This document shows positions 24,815 through 33,169 of a stretch of DNA of 64,000 bases, piece after piece. Both the position numbers and the translations under genes were made by a program. This DNA comes from JBCCIM01 sp965263205 (lineage in GTDB: Bacteria > Bacteroidota > Rhodothermia > Rhodothermales > JAHQVL01): positions 62,001 through 126,000 of the forward strand of contig CBDHHF010000035.1 in the NCBI GenBank assembly GCA_965263205.1, written 5' to 3'. Numbering within the stretch: position 1 is the stretch's first letter; each line of letters begins with the position of its first letter. The notes beneath the pieces are model-generated. The model saw only the letters and a program-made list of their open reading frames with translations, ran no database searches and was not told where the DNA came from.

Positions 24815-25726
24815 TTAAGTTTCTGAAAGAACACGTAGCAAGCGTAAACTGGCAATCACTGCTCTTTCCTGTGCTATCGATTTGGCGCGTCTACCGTAAG
24901 CTTCTGGTAAAACAACAGCGACGTGCCGCTGCTCCTTCACCGTACCGCCTCCGAGTTCTCCGTTTAAATAGACATCGTTAATGGCTATTTCCCTGCCTTC
25001 CAGAGCCCAACTACGCACATCAAAATCTGGCGTAAAATCCGCTTGTATGTCGTTTGCTAGTTGAGACCAGATTAACGTCGCATCGTTACGCGCATCCTGA
25101 ATTTTTCCACTCCTTCCCAACACACCGTCCCAGTACGCGTGCAAGTTCATCCCCATGCTGTTTGCAGTTGGACGAACAAAAAACAAATTCCCCCCCCGGT
25201 CACCATCCGGATACAGGTTATTTACCAGCGCTACGCAATGCATGGGTTGGTGCACGTCACCGATGGTGTGCAATATCCAACTCAGGTGCGCTGCTTTGTC
25301 GACCGTTGATGCTGCGGAGTCAGCAAGGATGCGTGCGCTTTCATTTATCGCAAAGATGACATCATTTTCTGGCGTTAGCGTCTCTTCCAAAGGAAAGCCG
25401 TCTACGATGATTGGGAAATTTGTATAGTGCCAGGTGGGGTTGTCGTAAGGATTTCCTTTGCGCCGAATTTCATCGGGCCACACGCTCGCCCGCATAAATA
25501 GAAACTCACCTAACGTAATGGTGCTGCCTAGTGCGGCATGATCGGCTTGCCAGTTCTCAAAGTCTGGATGATTACGCAAGAGCTCTGTGTAGACCATCTG
25601 CAAACTATCAGGCAACGCACGGTAGGTCATGGCTGCAATGATCATGTGCCCATTTCGACTCCAGGCCTGTGCCGGCAGGACCTGAAAACCCAAAAGAAAC
25701 ACCAGGATTAAACCCAGTTTTTTCAT
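24815..25726 (-). CDS. Secreted S1/P1-type nuclease
   Basis: A 303-residue exported zinc nuclease. After a signal peptide cut at AQA, the mature protein would begin with Trp22, whose amino group and carbonyl bind zinc in this family. The other ligands are in place: His27 in WSRNGH, an Asp in SVWPDEI, His in WHYTNFP, HTIGDVHQPMHC, DRGGN and LHAYWD. Such enzymes degrade single-stranded DNA and RNA in the periplasm or outside the cell, releasing nucleosides and phosphate. It is followed by the small membrane protein at 24585. Confidence 0.93.
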   Translation of the reverse strand: MKKLGLILVFLLGFQVLPAQAWSRNGHMIIAAMTYRALPDSLQMVYTELLRNHPDFENWQADHAALGSTITLGEFLFMRASVWPDEIRRKGNPYDNPTWHYTNFPIIVDGFPLEETLTPENDVIFAINESARILADSAASTVDKAAHLSWILHTIGDVHQPMHCVALVNNLYPDGDRGGNLFFVRPTANSMGMNLHAYWDGVLGRSGKIQDARNDATLIWSQLANDIQADFTPDFDVRSWALEGREIAINDVYLNGELGGGTVKEQRHVAVVLPEAYGRRAKSIAQERAVIASLRLLRVLSET

Positions 25727-25818
25727 ATAGAAGAGGAATTACAAGGTAGGAGGATGGTACCCTTGCATTACGATTTACAATTGCCCTCGTTTCAGGCGTT
25801 GTATTGACATGCTGTTAA

Positions 25819-25896
25819 GATTTTTGTGCGCTCTGTCTTTCGGATGTTCGAGATGCGATGATTGGCTGGCTAATCAAACTTCAAAAACACGAAAGC
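25819..25896. repeat. Degenerate copy of the 'cgaaagcac' inverted-repeat family
   Basis: Contains ACACGAAAGCACAAAAACACG on the right and a decayed complementary arm (TTTTTGTGC and TCTTTCGG) on the left, the same words in the same order as at 11166-11248. Confidence 0.45.
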
Positions 25897-25915
25897 ACAA
25901 AAACACGAACCAGAA

Positions 25916-26326
25916 CTATCTAGCCGGCTCTCTGCTCACCATCGGCTCGCCGGCCTTGAAATGCGCAATCACATCAACTACTGATGTGTCTAATATGGCA
26001 AACCCAATGAAAGAGACAAGCAGGTTCTCCTCATACCCTACGTTTTTCAGGCTGAATTGTCCTTGACCATCCGTCGCTACGCCATTCATCGTACCAAGCA
26101 GCACTACGTTGGCGTGGGGCAATGGGTCTCCTGATGCATGATCGAGGACTACCCCCTCAATTGAGATTGTTTTGTCTGCCGTATCCAGTGATGCAGAAGA
26201 AAAGACGACTTCCAGGTTAGACTTTGGATCATCAAAATCGCAAATGATGCCCCCATAATCAGGCGCTGTACGGGTGCACGCACTGAGGAAAAATAGGAAT
26301 ACAAATAGGAGTCCTGTGGTTTTCAT
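25916..26326 (-). CDS. Lipoprotein with carboxypeptidase-D regulatory-like domain
   Basis: A 136-residue lipoprotein: lipobox LSAC (Cys17), then a single beta-sandwich domain. Its motif ISIEGVVLDHASGDPLPHANVVLLGTMNGVATDGQGQFSLKNV is typical of the CarboxypepD_reg family that also caps TonB-dependent receptors. Here it stands alone, as a small surface or periplasmic lipoprotein. It lies directly downstream of the iron transport ATPase gene (14 bp apart, same strand) and may be the last gene of that operon. Confidence 0.85.
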   Translation of the reverse strand: MKTTGLLFVFLFFLSACTRTAPDYGGIICDFDDPKSNLEVVFSSASLDTADKTISIEGVVLDHASGDPLPHANVVLLGTMNGVATDGQGQFSLKNVGYEENLLVSFIGFAILDTSVVDVIAHFKAGEPMVSREPAR

Positions 26327-26340
26327 AGCGCTTACCAGCG

Positions 26341-27342
26341 TTACGGACGGAAACCCATGATATCGGCCGGGTCTATTGTAAGATATACTTCTTTATGATC
26401 AGCCACAACGCCTGGTGGCACCTCTACCGCGAGGCAACAGCCATCTGCAGTACAAACCGACAACCTGTCGTGTGAGCCCATATAGATCTTTTCCAGCACT
26501 TTTACCGCTACGCGGGTAGCTCCCGGCTCGAGACTACATTGCAATTTACCAGCCCACACGCCACACGACTTGTCCGTATACCCGGCAATCTGGAAACGCG
26601 CAATGGTTTGGCTACACAGGACATTCAACTCGCCAAAGAAGCCGGCAACGTGCGCATTTTCCGGTTTTGTGTAAAGCTGCTCTGGCGTCCCTTTTTGTAC
26701 AATCTGCCCCTCATGTAAAATGGCGATGGTATCCGCATACAGCATCGCATCTTCGAGATCGTGCGTCACAAAAACACAACTCAGCTTACTCGTCCGGATC
26801 ACATCAAACAGAAACGAGCGAATTTCTTTTTTCAGGCTTACATCGAGGTTACTAAACGGCTCATCGAGCAGCAACAACGATGGATTGGGTGCCATGGCAC
26901 GCGCCAGGGCTACCCGTTGCTGCTCACCTCCCGACAGTTCATTGGGGTACTTCTTCCCGTGTTGTCCAAGCCCAACCGTTTCGAGTAATTCACGAATGCG
27001 GGCTGCTTTGCCGGCCCGATTTTTAATGCCAAAACCAATGTTCTTCTCAACGGTCAGGTGAGGAAATAGCGCAAAATCCTGAAAGACAAAGCCGATGTTG
27101 CGTTTCTCGGGCGGCATGAACTCGCTACGGGTTGACACGGCACGGCCCTGGATGCTGATGGTGCCGGCATCAGGTGTTTCCAGGCCGGCAATAAGCTTCA
27201 ACAACGTGCTTTTGCCGCTGCCACTCTCCCCCACTATTGCACAAATCTCGCCTTCATCCAGCGAGAGGTCAATCCCTGTCAGCACAGGCAACACCCCGTA
27301 CTTGTAAGATTTTTCCAACTGCTCTATGTGCAAGCGCTTCAT
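26341..27342 (-). CDS. fbpC: Fe3+ ABC transporter ATP-binding protein
   Basis: A 333-residue ABC ATPase: Walker A GESGSGKST (38-46), Q-loop FVFQDFALFP, signature LSGGEQQ (136-142), Walker B LLLLDEP (156-162) and switch His in FVTHDLEDA. The C-terminal 90 residues form a regulatory TOBE-like domain, as in FbpC/PotA transporters. It is the third gene of an iron operon: its ATG is the next base after the permease stop. It energises uptake of ferric iron brought by the lipoprotein binding protein encoded upstream. Confidence 0.92.
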   Translation of the reverse strand: MKRLHIEQLEKSYKYGVLPVLTGIDLSLDEGEICAIVGESGSGKSTLLKLIAGLETPDAGTISIQGRAVSTRSEFMPPEKRNIGFVFQDFALFPHLTVEKNIGFGIKNRAGKAARIRELLETVGLGQHGKKYPNELSGGEQQRVALARAMAPNPSLLLLDEPFSNLDVSLKKEIRSFLFDVIRTSKLSCVFVTHDLEDAMLYADTIAILHEGQIVQKGTPEQLYTKPENAHVAGFFGELNVLCSQTIARFQIAGYTDKSCGVWAGKLQCSLEPGATRVAVKVLEKIYMGSHDRLSVCTADGCCLAVEVPPGVVADHKEVYLTIDPADIMGFRP

Positions 27343-29031
27343 CTACTTCTGAATTAACTTGTTTAGTAAAATGACCGGGACCACGCCGACAGCAATAATC
27401 ACCAGCGACGGCAAAGCTGACTCAGCAATGCGCTCATCGCTTGCATATTCATAAGCTTTGGTCGACAACGTAATTACGTCGTACGGTTTCAACAATAATG
27501 TCAGGGGAAGCTCCTTCAGTACATCGACAAAAACCAGCAACGCGCCTCCCAGGAGCCCTTTTTTTAGTAACGGCAGATTGATCTCTTTGCTCCTGCGCCA
27601 TTTGGAAGCACCAAGCAGTTGCGATGCGCTACCAAGAGACGGACTGAGTCGCTTTAAGTTTGCTTCAATAGGGTTAAATGAAACAGCCAGAAATCGAATA
27701 CTGTAGGCGAAAAGCAATCCAATCAGCGTGCCATTGATAAGAAATCCAATGGACCATCCCAATTGCTGGCTAAAAAAGTTGATCAACCACTTGTCGAAAG
27801 CCAATCCTGGAATCAAGATCCCAACCGCAATTACAACACCCGGTACTGCGTAGCCCATCACAGCAATTCGGGAGAACAGCTTCACGTTGATCGACTTACT
27901 CCAACGCGCACCATAAATCAGCAGGTACGCAACACAGACGCACAGAAAAGCAGCTAGACTTGCCAACAAGAAACTGTACCCAATCATCACCCAAAAAGAA
28001 CTGTCGAGCACGCCGGCATAGGTAAAGTACGACCAGTACAACATCTGGAAGAGCGGTAAGAGAAAGCCCAGTCCCAGCGGCACCATGCAAACGGCCCAAA
28101 GCATCCACTGCCGGCGGCGAGACGGCTGCACCCGTGCCAATGTCCCGGCTTCAGCACGAAACGTGTACCCTTTGCGCCGGCGTTGATACCGCTCAACAAG
28201 GATGAGCGCAAGTACAAACAAACACAACAGCGCTGCCAGGTAAATGGACGTATCGGGCTCCTCCAGCGCAAACCAGGAGCGAAAGATGGCGGTCGTAAAC
28301 GTACTCACCCCGTAGTAATACGCCGCGCCGTAATCGTTCAGGATTTCCATCAACACAAGAAAAAGCCCACCTGCAATCGCCGGCCGGGCAAGCGGAAGCG
28401 CAATGCGCAAGAAAATGGAGTACTCCTTGGCCCCCATCAGTACAGCAGCATTGAGTTGCGAAGAAGATTGGTTGAGGAAAAAACCACGCGCTGTCACGTA
28501 AACGTACGGATACAGCGAGATGCTCAGCACAAACGCCAACCCCCACAGGTTCATCATATCGACGTGCCCTACCCGGTTTGCGCCTGTCAGGAAGGTGATG
28601 ATGGCTTCATACGGACCGCCATAATCAAAAAAGCCGGCATATGCATACGCCGTCAGATAATTAGGTATTGCCAATGGCAGGATCAAGGCCCACTCCAGTG
28701 GGCCTTGCATGGGCAATGTATAACGGGATACAATCCAGGCCGGCAATACCCCAAACAGCAAAGCCAGCCCCCCACCAACCACCACCAGAAAGGTGGAGTT
28801 GGCAAGGTAGCCGGCAAGCAAGTGTTCTACAATGTGTCCCCAGCTTTCGCCCGGTCCATCAAGCAGCTTTAGCAAGATGGTCAGGATGGGCACGGACAAC
28901 AACAACACGAGTGTTATTGTCAATGCCGACCAGCCAAGGTCAATGTTTTGCAGCGATAATCTCTTCCGATGAAGATTCTTTGGCGAAAAGAAATTCGACC
29001 ACGATCGCTGCTGAAACCCTTTTACTTCCAT
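27343..29031 (-). CDS. fbpB: Fe3+ ABC transporter permease (fused double TMD)
   Basis: A 562-residue permease with 12 predicted membrane spans in two homologous halves, as in FbpB/ThiP-like iron permeases. The EAA loops that contact the ATPase are seen as LNAAVLMGAKEYSIFLRIALPLARPAI in the first half and LKRLSPSLGSASQLLGASKWRRSKEINLPLLKKGLLG in the second. It overlaps the end of the binding-protein gene by 10 bp and abuts the ATPase gene, so the three are translated as a unit. Confidence 0.93.
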   Translation of the reverse strand: MEVKGFQQRSWSNFFSPKNLHRKRLSLQNIDLGWSALTITLVLLLSVPILTILLKLLDGPGESWGHIVEHLLAGYLANSTFLVVVGGGLALLFGVLPAWIVSRYTLPMQGPLEWALILPLAIPNYLTAYAYAGFFDYGGPYEAIITFLTGANRVGHVDMMNLWGLAFVLSISLYPYVYVTARGFFLNQSSSQLNAAVLMGAKEYSIFLRIALPLARPAIAGGLFLVLMEILNDYGAAYYYGVSTFTTAIFRSWFALEEPDTSIYLAALLCLFVLALILVERYQRRRKGYTFRAEAGTLARVQPSRRRQWMLWAVCMVPLGLGFLLPLFQMLYWSYFTYAGVLDSSFWVMIGYSFLLASLAAFLCVCVAYLLIYGARWSKSINVKLFSRIAVMGYAVPGVVIAVGILIPGLAFDKWLINFFSQQLGWSIGFLINGTLIGLLFAYSIRFLAVSFNPIEANLKRLSPSLGSASQLLGASKWRRSKEINLPLLKKGLLGGALLVFVDVLKELPLTLLLKPYDVITLSTKAYEYASDERIAESALPSLVIIAVGVVPVILLNKLIQK

Positions 29032-30068
29032 CCAACTTCGTCGAATGTCAGTACAGCCTGTTTGTTGTATTCACCAAGCTGTTGGATGGCAAGCTGATCT
29101 TCTTTGAAGCTTCCCCAGGAAGCCAACAATTCAGATGTCTCAGCATTCGGGTTTACGGGAAACTCATAGTTAGAAGAGGCAAGCAAAGCCTGCGCCGTCT
29201 CGCTAGAAAGAAATTCAATGAACTTGACCGCATTCTCTTTGTTGGGTGCGTATTTCGCGACCCCGGCTCCACTTACATTGATATGTGTGCCATTGCCATC
29301 CTGATCGGGGAAAAGCAAACCGATACGCTCACCAACTTCTACTTCAGCAGGATCTTCAGAGTTAAGCAGGTGGCCCAGGTAATACGAGTTCACCACAGCT
29401 ACTTCACCTTCGCCGGCAACCAGTGCTTTCATCTGATCGCGGTCGTTGCCTTTTGGTGGACGTGCCATGTTGGCAACAACGCGCTCAGCCCAGGCTTTTG
29501 CGTCTTCTTGACCCAAATTAGCGATGATGCCGGCCATCAAGGACTGGTTGTAAATATTACCTGAAGAGCGAATCAACACTTTACCAGCCATTTCAGGTGA
29601 AGCAAGGTCTGCATAGGTTGCTACGCCATCAGGCAAGCCGCGCTCTTTGTCGTACGCAATCAGGCGAGCACGTTTTGTAAATCCGAACCACTGGTTGCCT
29701 TGCTCGCGCAGGTACGATGGGATATTGGCCTCCAATACAGGCGAAGAAACGGACTGAAACAAGCCTTTTTCTTTGGCGCGCTCGAGCCGGCCGGCATCCA
29801 CTGTAATCAAAACATCCGCAGGCGACTGCTCCCCTTCGTTTTCCATTTTTAAAATCAATTCATCAGCACTGGCATTGACCACGTTCACTTCGATACCCGT
29901 CTCTTCAGTAAACTGCGCAATTAGCGCTTGATCAGCTTCATAGTGACGGTGTGTGTACAATGTGAGCGATTCTTCAGCAGCAGCTCCTTCTTCTTTGGCG
30001 GCCTCTGGATTGCATGCTGTGGCAAACACGCAAAGCATCGCTAAAATAAACAGGTAAGATTTTTTCAT
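29022..30068 (-). CDS. fbpA: Fe3+ ABC transporter substrate-binding lipoprotein
   Basis: A 348-residue periplasmic binding protein anchored as a lipoprotein (lipobox FATAC, Cys19). Iron-binding features of the FbpA/FutA group are visible: the opening YTHRHYEADQALIAQF, with Tyr and His ligands, and the tyrosine pair in AVVNSYYLGHL. It captures ferric iron for FbpB and FbpC. It is the first gene of the operon, and a DtxR-type iron box lies about 97 bp upstream. Confidence 0.94.
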   Translation of the reverse strand: MKKSYLFILAMLCVFATACNPEAAKEEGAAAEESLTLYTHRHYEADQALIAQFTEETGIEVNVVNASADELILKMENEGEQSPADVLITVDAGRLERAKEKGLFQSVSSPVLEANIPSYLREQGNQWFGFTKRARLIAYDKERGLPDGVATYADLASPEMAGKVLIRSSGNIYNQSLMAGIIANLGQEDAKAWAERVVANMARPPKGNDRDQMKALVAGEGEVAVVNSYYLGHLLNSEDPAEVEVGERIGLLFPDQDGNGTHINVSGAGVAKYAPNKENAVKFIEFLSSETAQALLASSNYEFPVNPNAETSELLASWGSFKEDQLAIQQLGEYNKQAVLTFDEVGWK

Positions 30069-30164
30069 GGTAGGATCGAGGCATGCAGTAACGAACCTTG
30101 ATACATGCCGATTATTATCTATTTGATGATTACAGTTGACGCTGGCTTAGTAGCAGCATACGTA

Positions 30165-30181
30165 TTTAGACTAAATCTAAA
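30165..30181. promoter_or_regulatory. DtxR/IdeR-type iron box
   Basis: TTTAGACTAAATCTAAA has perfect 6-bp outer arms and closely resembles the TTAGG-N-CCTAA type operator of iron-dependent DtxR-family repressors. Its position upstream of a ferric iron ABC operon supports iron repression. The repressor gene is not in this window. Confidence 0.6.
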
Positions 30182-30243
30182 CAATAGGACGTAATGAAAT
30201 CCATTCTTGTTCTATTTTCACAAAACTTCCTCAAGATGTGCTA

Positions 30244-31791
30244 TTAAAAGCCGATTTGCCGGCGTTCTGCTATTTCCTGGCGAATCGTAGCAGTTTCGCT
30301 TTCCCGGCCTATACGGTCGACAAACGAAACCACGATTTCATCCAGTGTCCTGCTCCCAAAATGACGCTCCAGTGGAAAAGAATCGAGATCTCCCGGCTCA
30401 ACAAACAGGTACCAACGCGCACGGAGACGTACCCTGATGAGCCAGCGATGCGCCGTATCGCCTGAAAACGTTTGGAGGCGAAGCCTGGTGCCAAAGCCCC
30501 CCTCCTCTTTTGCAATGATCGGGCGATTCAGTGGCTTATTCCCGAGCCAGGGCATGGGCGGGACCAGCGCCTGTTTGTTGTACAGCTCACGCGTCATGCG
30601 ATCACTGAGTCCACGCACGTTTTCGTCGAGAATGCGCATACTAAACAGGACGTTACCCGGATACGATGCATCTGCACGCGTGAGTTTGACCTGGTTGATG
30701 ATTTCAGATGTCGGCCAATTGTGGCTTTCTACCCTGTAAATAGCATTCCCCGGCCACACGTGCCGGCCTTTCAGGTTTTGCCGGCGCCACCAGCTGTACA
30801 AATCGGCATAGCGCTGTCCCGAGCTGTTGATTTCCCAATAGAGTTGGGGACTCAGGTAGTCAATCCAGCCCTCTTGCAGCCATAGGCGAGCGTCTGCGTA
30901 GATCTGATTGTAAGCATCCAGGCCACGCACGCCTTCCGGATACCCCGGACGCCAAATACCAAAAGGACTCAAGCCAACCTTAACCCAGGGCTTGATGGCC
31001 TTCACCTCTCCGTACAACGTTTCTACAAAAGTATTAATATTCTGCCGGCGCCAGTCTTCGCGCGAAACCGATGCACCTTTCTGCCGGGCAATTTGCCAGC
31101 TCAGCGTATCGGGGAAAGCGATGCGCCTTCCGTTGTCGTCGTTCACGGGATACGGATAGAAATAATCATCCATGTGGATCCCGTCGAGATCATACCGCCT
31201 GACAACATCCAGCATAACCCGCAATGAATGCTCGCGCGCATCAGCCATACCCGGGTCTAACCAGAATTGCTCGCCGTATTGCACAACCAAATCCGGGCGT
31301 TGTACTGTAATATGATCGGGAGAAAAGGTATCGGTAAACGTGCGATGGCCGGCGCGAAAGGGATTAAACCACGCGTGGAGTTCGAGTCCCCTGGCGTGGG
31401 CTTCAGCTACGGCAAATTCAAGTGGATCGTAATAGGGCGACGGCGGCTGCCCCATCTTCCCTGAAAGGTACCACGACCAGGGTTCGTAAGCAGAGGCATA
31501 AAACGCATCAGCCGCCGGGCGTACCTGCAAAATGACAGCGTTCATGTTCATAGCTACGAGCCGGTCGAGCAATTGGCGCAGCTCTGCTTTTTGCTCGTAT
31601 GCCGTCAGGCCCGGCGCTGAAGGCCAATCGATGTTCGCTACCGTGGCAATCCAGGCACCTCTGAATTCACGTTGTGGTGTGGGTGGCGGGCCGGCCTGTT
31701 TTGCACTACGCTCCGGGTTGTAACCGATGGCACAACCACTACCAAACAGCACAGAAGCCAGCAACATGACGAACAGGATGTTTGATGACAT
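30244..31791 (-). CDS. GHL10 (family-10-like) glycoside hydrolase lipoprotein
   Basis: A 515-residue lipoprotein (lipobox FGSGC, Cys20) with a TIM-barrel of the GHL10/DUF187 group. The opening EFRGAWIATVANIDWPS, the acidic VDGIHMDDYFYP-like block (here LDGIHMDDYFYP), VGLSPFGIWRPG and DYLSPQLYWE are diagnostic. Proteins of this type (for example YngK, DigH) act on peptidoglycan glycan strands, DigH on denuded glycans. A C-terminal beta domain follows from about residue 400. I start at the second ATG (31791), which gives a proper lipoprotein signal; the frame opens at 31839. Confidence 0.92.
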   Translation of the reverse strand: MSSNILFVMLLASVLFGSGCAIGYNPERSAKQAGPPPTPQREFRGAWIATVANIDWPSAPGLTAYEQKAELRQLLDRLVAMNMNAVILQVRPAADAFYASAYEPWSWYLSGKMGQPPSPYYDPLEFAVAEAHARGLELHAWFNPFRAGHRTFTDTFSPDHITVQRPDLVVQYGEQFWLDPGMADAREHSLRVMLDVVRRYDLDGIHMDDYFYPYPVNDDNGRRIAFPDTLSWQIARQKGASVSREDWRRQNINTFVETLYGEVKAIKPWVKVGLSPFGIWRPGYPEGVRGLDAYNQIYADARLWLQEGWIDYLSPQLYWEINSSGQRYADLYSWWRRQNLKGRHVWPGNAIYRVESHNWPTSEIINQVKLTRADASYPGNVLFSMRILDENVRGLSDRMTRELYNKQALVPPMPWLGNKPLNRPIIAKEEGGFGTRLRLQTFSGDTAHRWLIRVRLRARWYLFVEPGDLDSFPLERHFGSRTLDEIVVSFVDRIGRESETATIRQEIAERRQIGF

Positions 31792-31931
31792 CTTCTGAAA
31801 GAAAAGCGAATGTACCTTGCTGAAGGAAAATAAGGACACGTATGCCGACTGGATATTCTTATGGTTCGTCCGCTAAGATATTAAAATTATTGCACTTAAC
31901 AATAGTCCTGATGGATTAGCAGATTTTACAC

Positions 31932-33026
31932 TCAGGATCCCTCTCTATATCGTCTCGGTGTTGTCGAGGTATATTTTCGAAATGCCGAATTAAAGGTAGA
32001 TTTTGTGTTAAACCCTACACTGTACGCAATGTCTAAGACGGTGCGGCCTGGATTTGCTCGCAACTCAACTTTGGCCATCGCAATACGGTTTTGATTGATA
32101 AGCTGGTAGAAATTTGTGTTGTATTCCTGGCTTATTACCTGCGACACAAGATGGGGGCGTTCATTGATTTTAGCGCTGAGGGAACGCAGGCTCAACATGT
32201 TGTCTCGATACACTTGCTCTTCGATAGCGCGATCAATTTTTGACCGGATGCGCATCCGCGTGTCGAGATCAAGGGTTGAGTGTGCATACGCCGGCACCGA
32301 AGGAACCGCTGGCTCACGGGGGCTGAATTTGCTCACAATCACATACAACGATACGATTGTGACAACCACGTCCCCCACGGCAATCGCAAGACGGGAAATT
32401 TCAAATGGACCAGCGAGCACAACAAGTGTCCGCACCATGCTCAACATCCAGGTGCCGGCAATAATGATCATTAACCAGCGGATCAATACGTTTCCATCTG
32501 CTGGCACATCAACAGGTTTTCGCTGCAATATTCGGACGCACCTGCGCAAATAAAACGGGACTTGCAAACAATAAATCCCTACGGCCATCACCATGGTCAC
32601 ATGAATAAACCGACCATACCAGAAGCTGTACGAGTGGGTAGCGCTAATGTAGCTGTAACCACCATGTGTGGTCTCAAGCAGCGGCAACGTAAGCAACACA
32701 CCAAACAAAATGACGCCAAGATGTCCAGGATGTACAGCTCCCAGTTTTAGCGGCGCACCGTTCATGAGTTCACGTGTAGCAAGCCAAAGACAGGGTGCTG
32801 ACACAAAGGAAACGGCTATCAACAAGCTGAGCCAAAGCGCTTTGAAAGGTATCGCCGGCTGAATCATCAACCATTCCAACAAAAAACAGCTGGCTTCGAC
32901 ACCAAGAAAGGCGCTGAAATACGTATACGATACGCCAGATGTGCGGGCCCTGCTCTGCAGAATACCCGTCGAAAATACGCACAGCGTTATGGCAATGATG
33001 TAGAGCGTACTCTGGAGTTGCAGCAT
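31932..33026 (-). CDS. AraC family regulator with N-terminal membrane domain
   Basis: A 364-residue membrane-bound regulator. About seven transmembrane segments occupy residues 1-240, and a cytoplasmic AraC-type DNA-binding domain fills the last 100 residues. Its two helix-turn-helix units are LSLRSLSAKINERPHLVSQVISQEY and TVLDIAYSVGFNTKSTFNSAFRKYT, followed by TPRRYR. This 7TM-AraC layout is common in Bacteroidota and probably senses a membrane or external signal. The ATG at 33026 is chosen because it precedes the first span; the frame runs to 33155. Targets are unknown. Confidence 0.9.
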   Translation of the reverse strand: MLQLQSTLYIIAITLCVFSTGILQSRARTSGVSYTYFSAFLGVEASCFLLEWLMIQPAIPFKALWLSLLIAVSFVSAPCLWLATRELMNGAPLKLGAVHPGHLGVILFGVLLTLPLLETTHGGYSYISATHSYSFWYGRFIHVTMVMAVGIYCLQVPFYLRRCVRILQRKPVDVPADGNVLIRWLMIIIAGTWMLSMVRTLVVLAGPFEISRLAIAVGDVVVTIVSLYVIVSKFSPREPAVPSVPAYAHSTLDLDTRMRIRSKIDRAIEEQVYRDNMLSLRSLSAKINERPHLVSQVISQEYNTNFYQLINQNRIAMAKVELRANPGRTVLDIAYSVGFNTKSTFNSAFRKYTSTTPRRYREGS

Positions 33027-33169
33027 GGTGATCAAAGGCTGGACATCTCCTGTAAGATATCCATTCTGTGCATCTTTTGCGTTGCGCAGGCCGGCTTTAT
33101 TCTTCACCAACCATGGCTTAATCTGCGCCACACCGAAGACCAGGCATTTGCACACGCAAACGCGTCACA

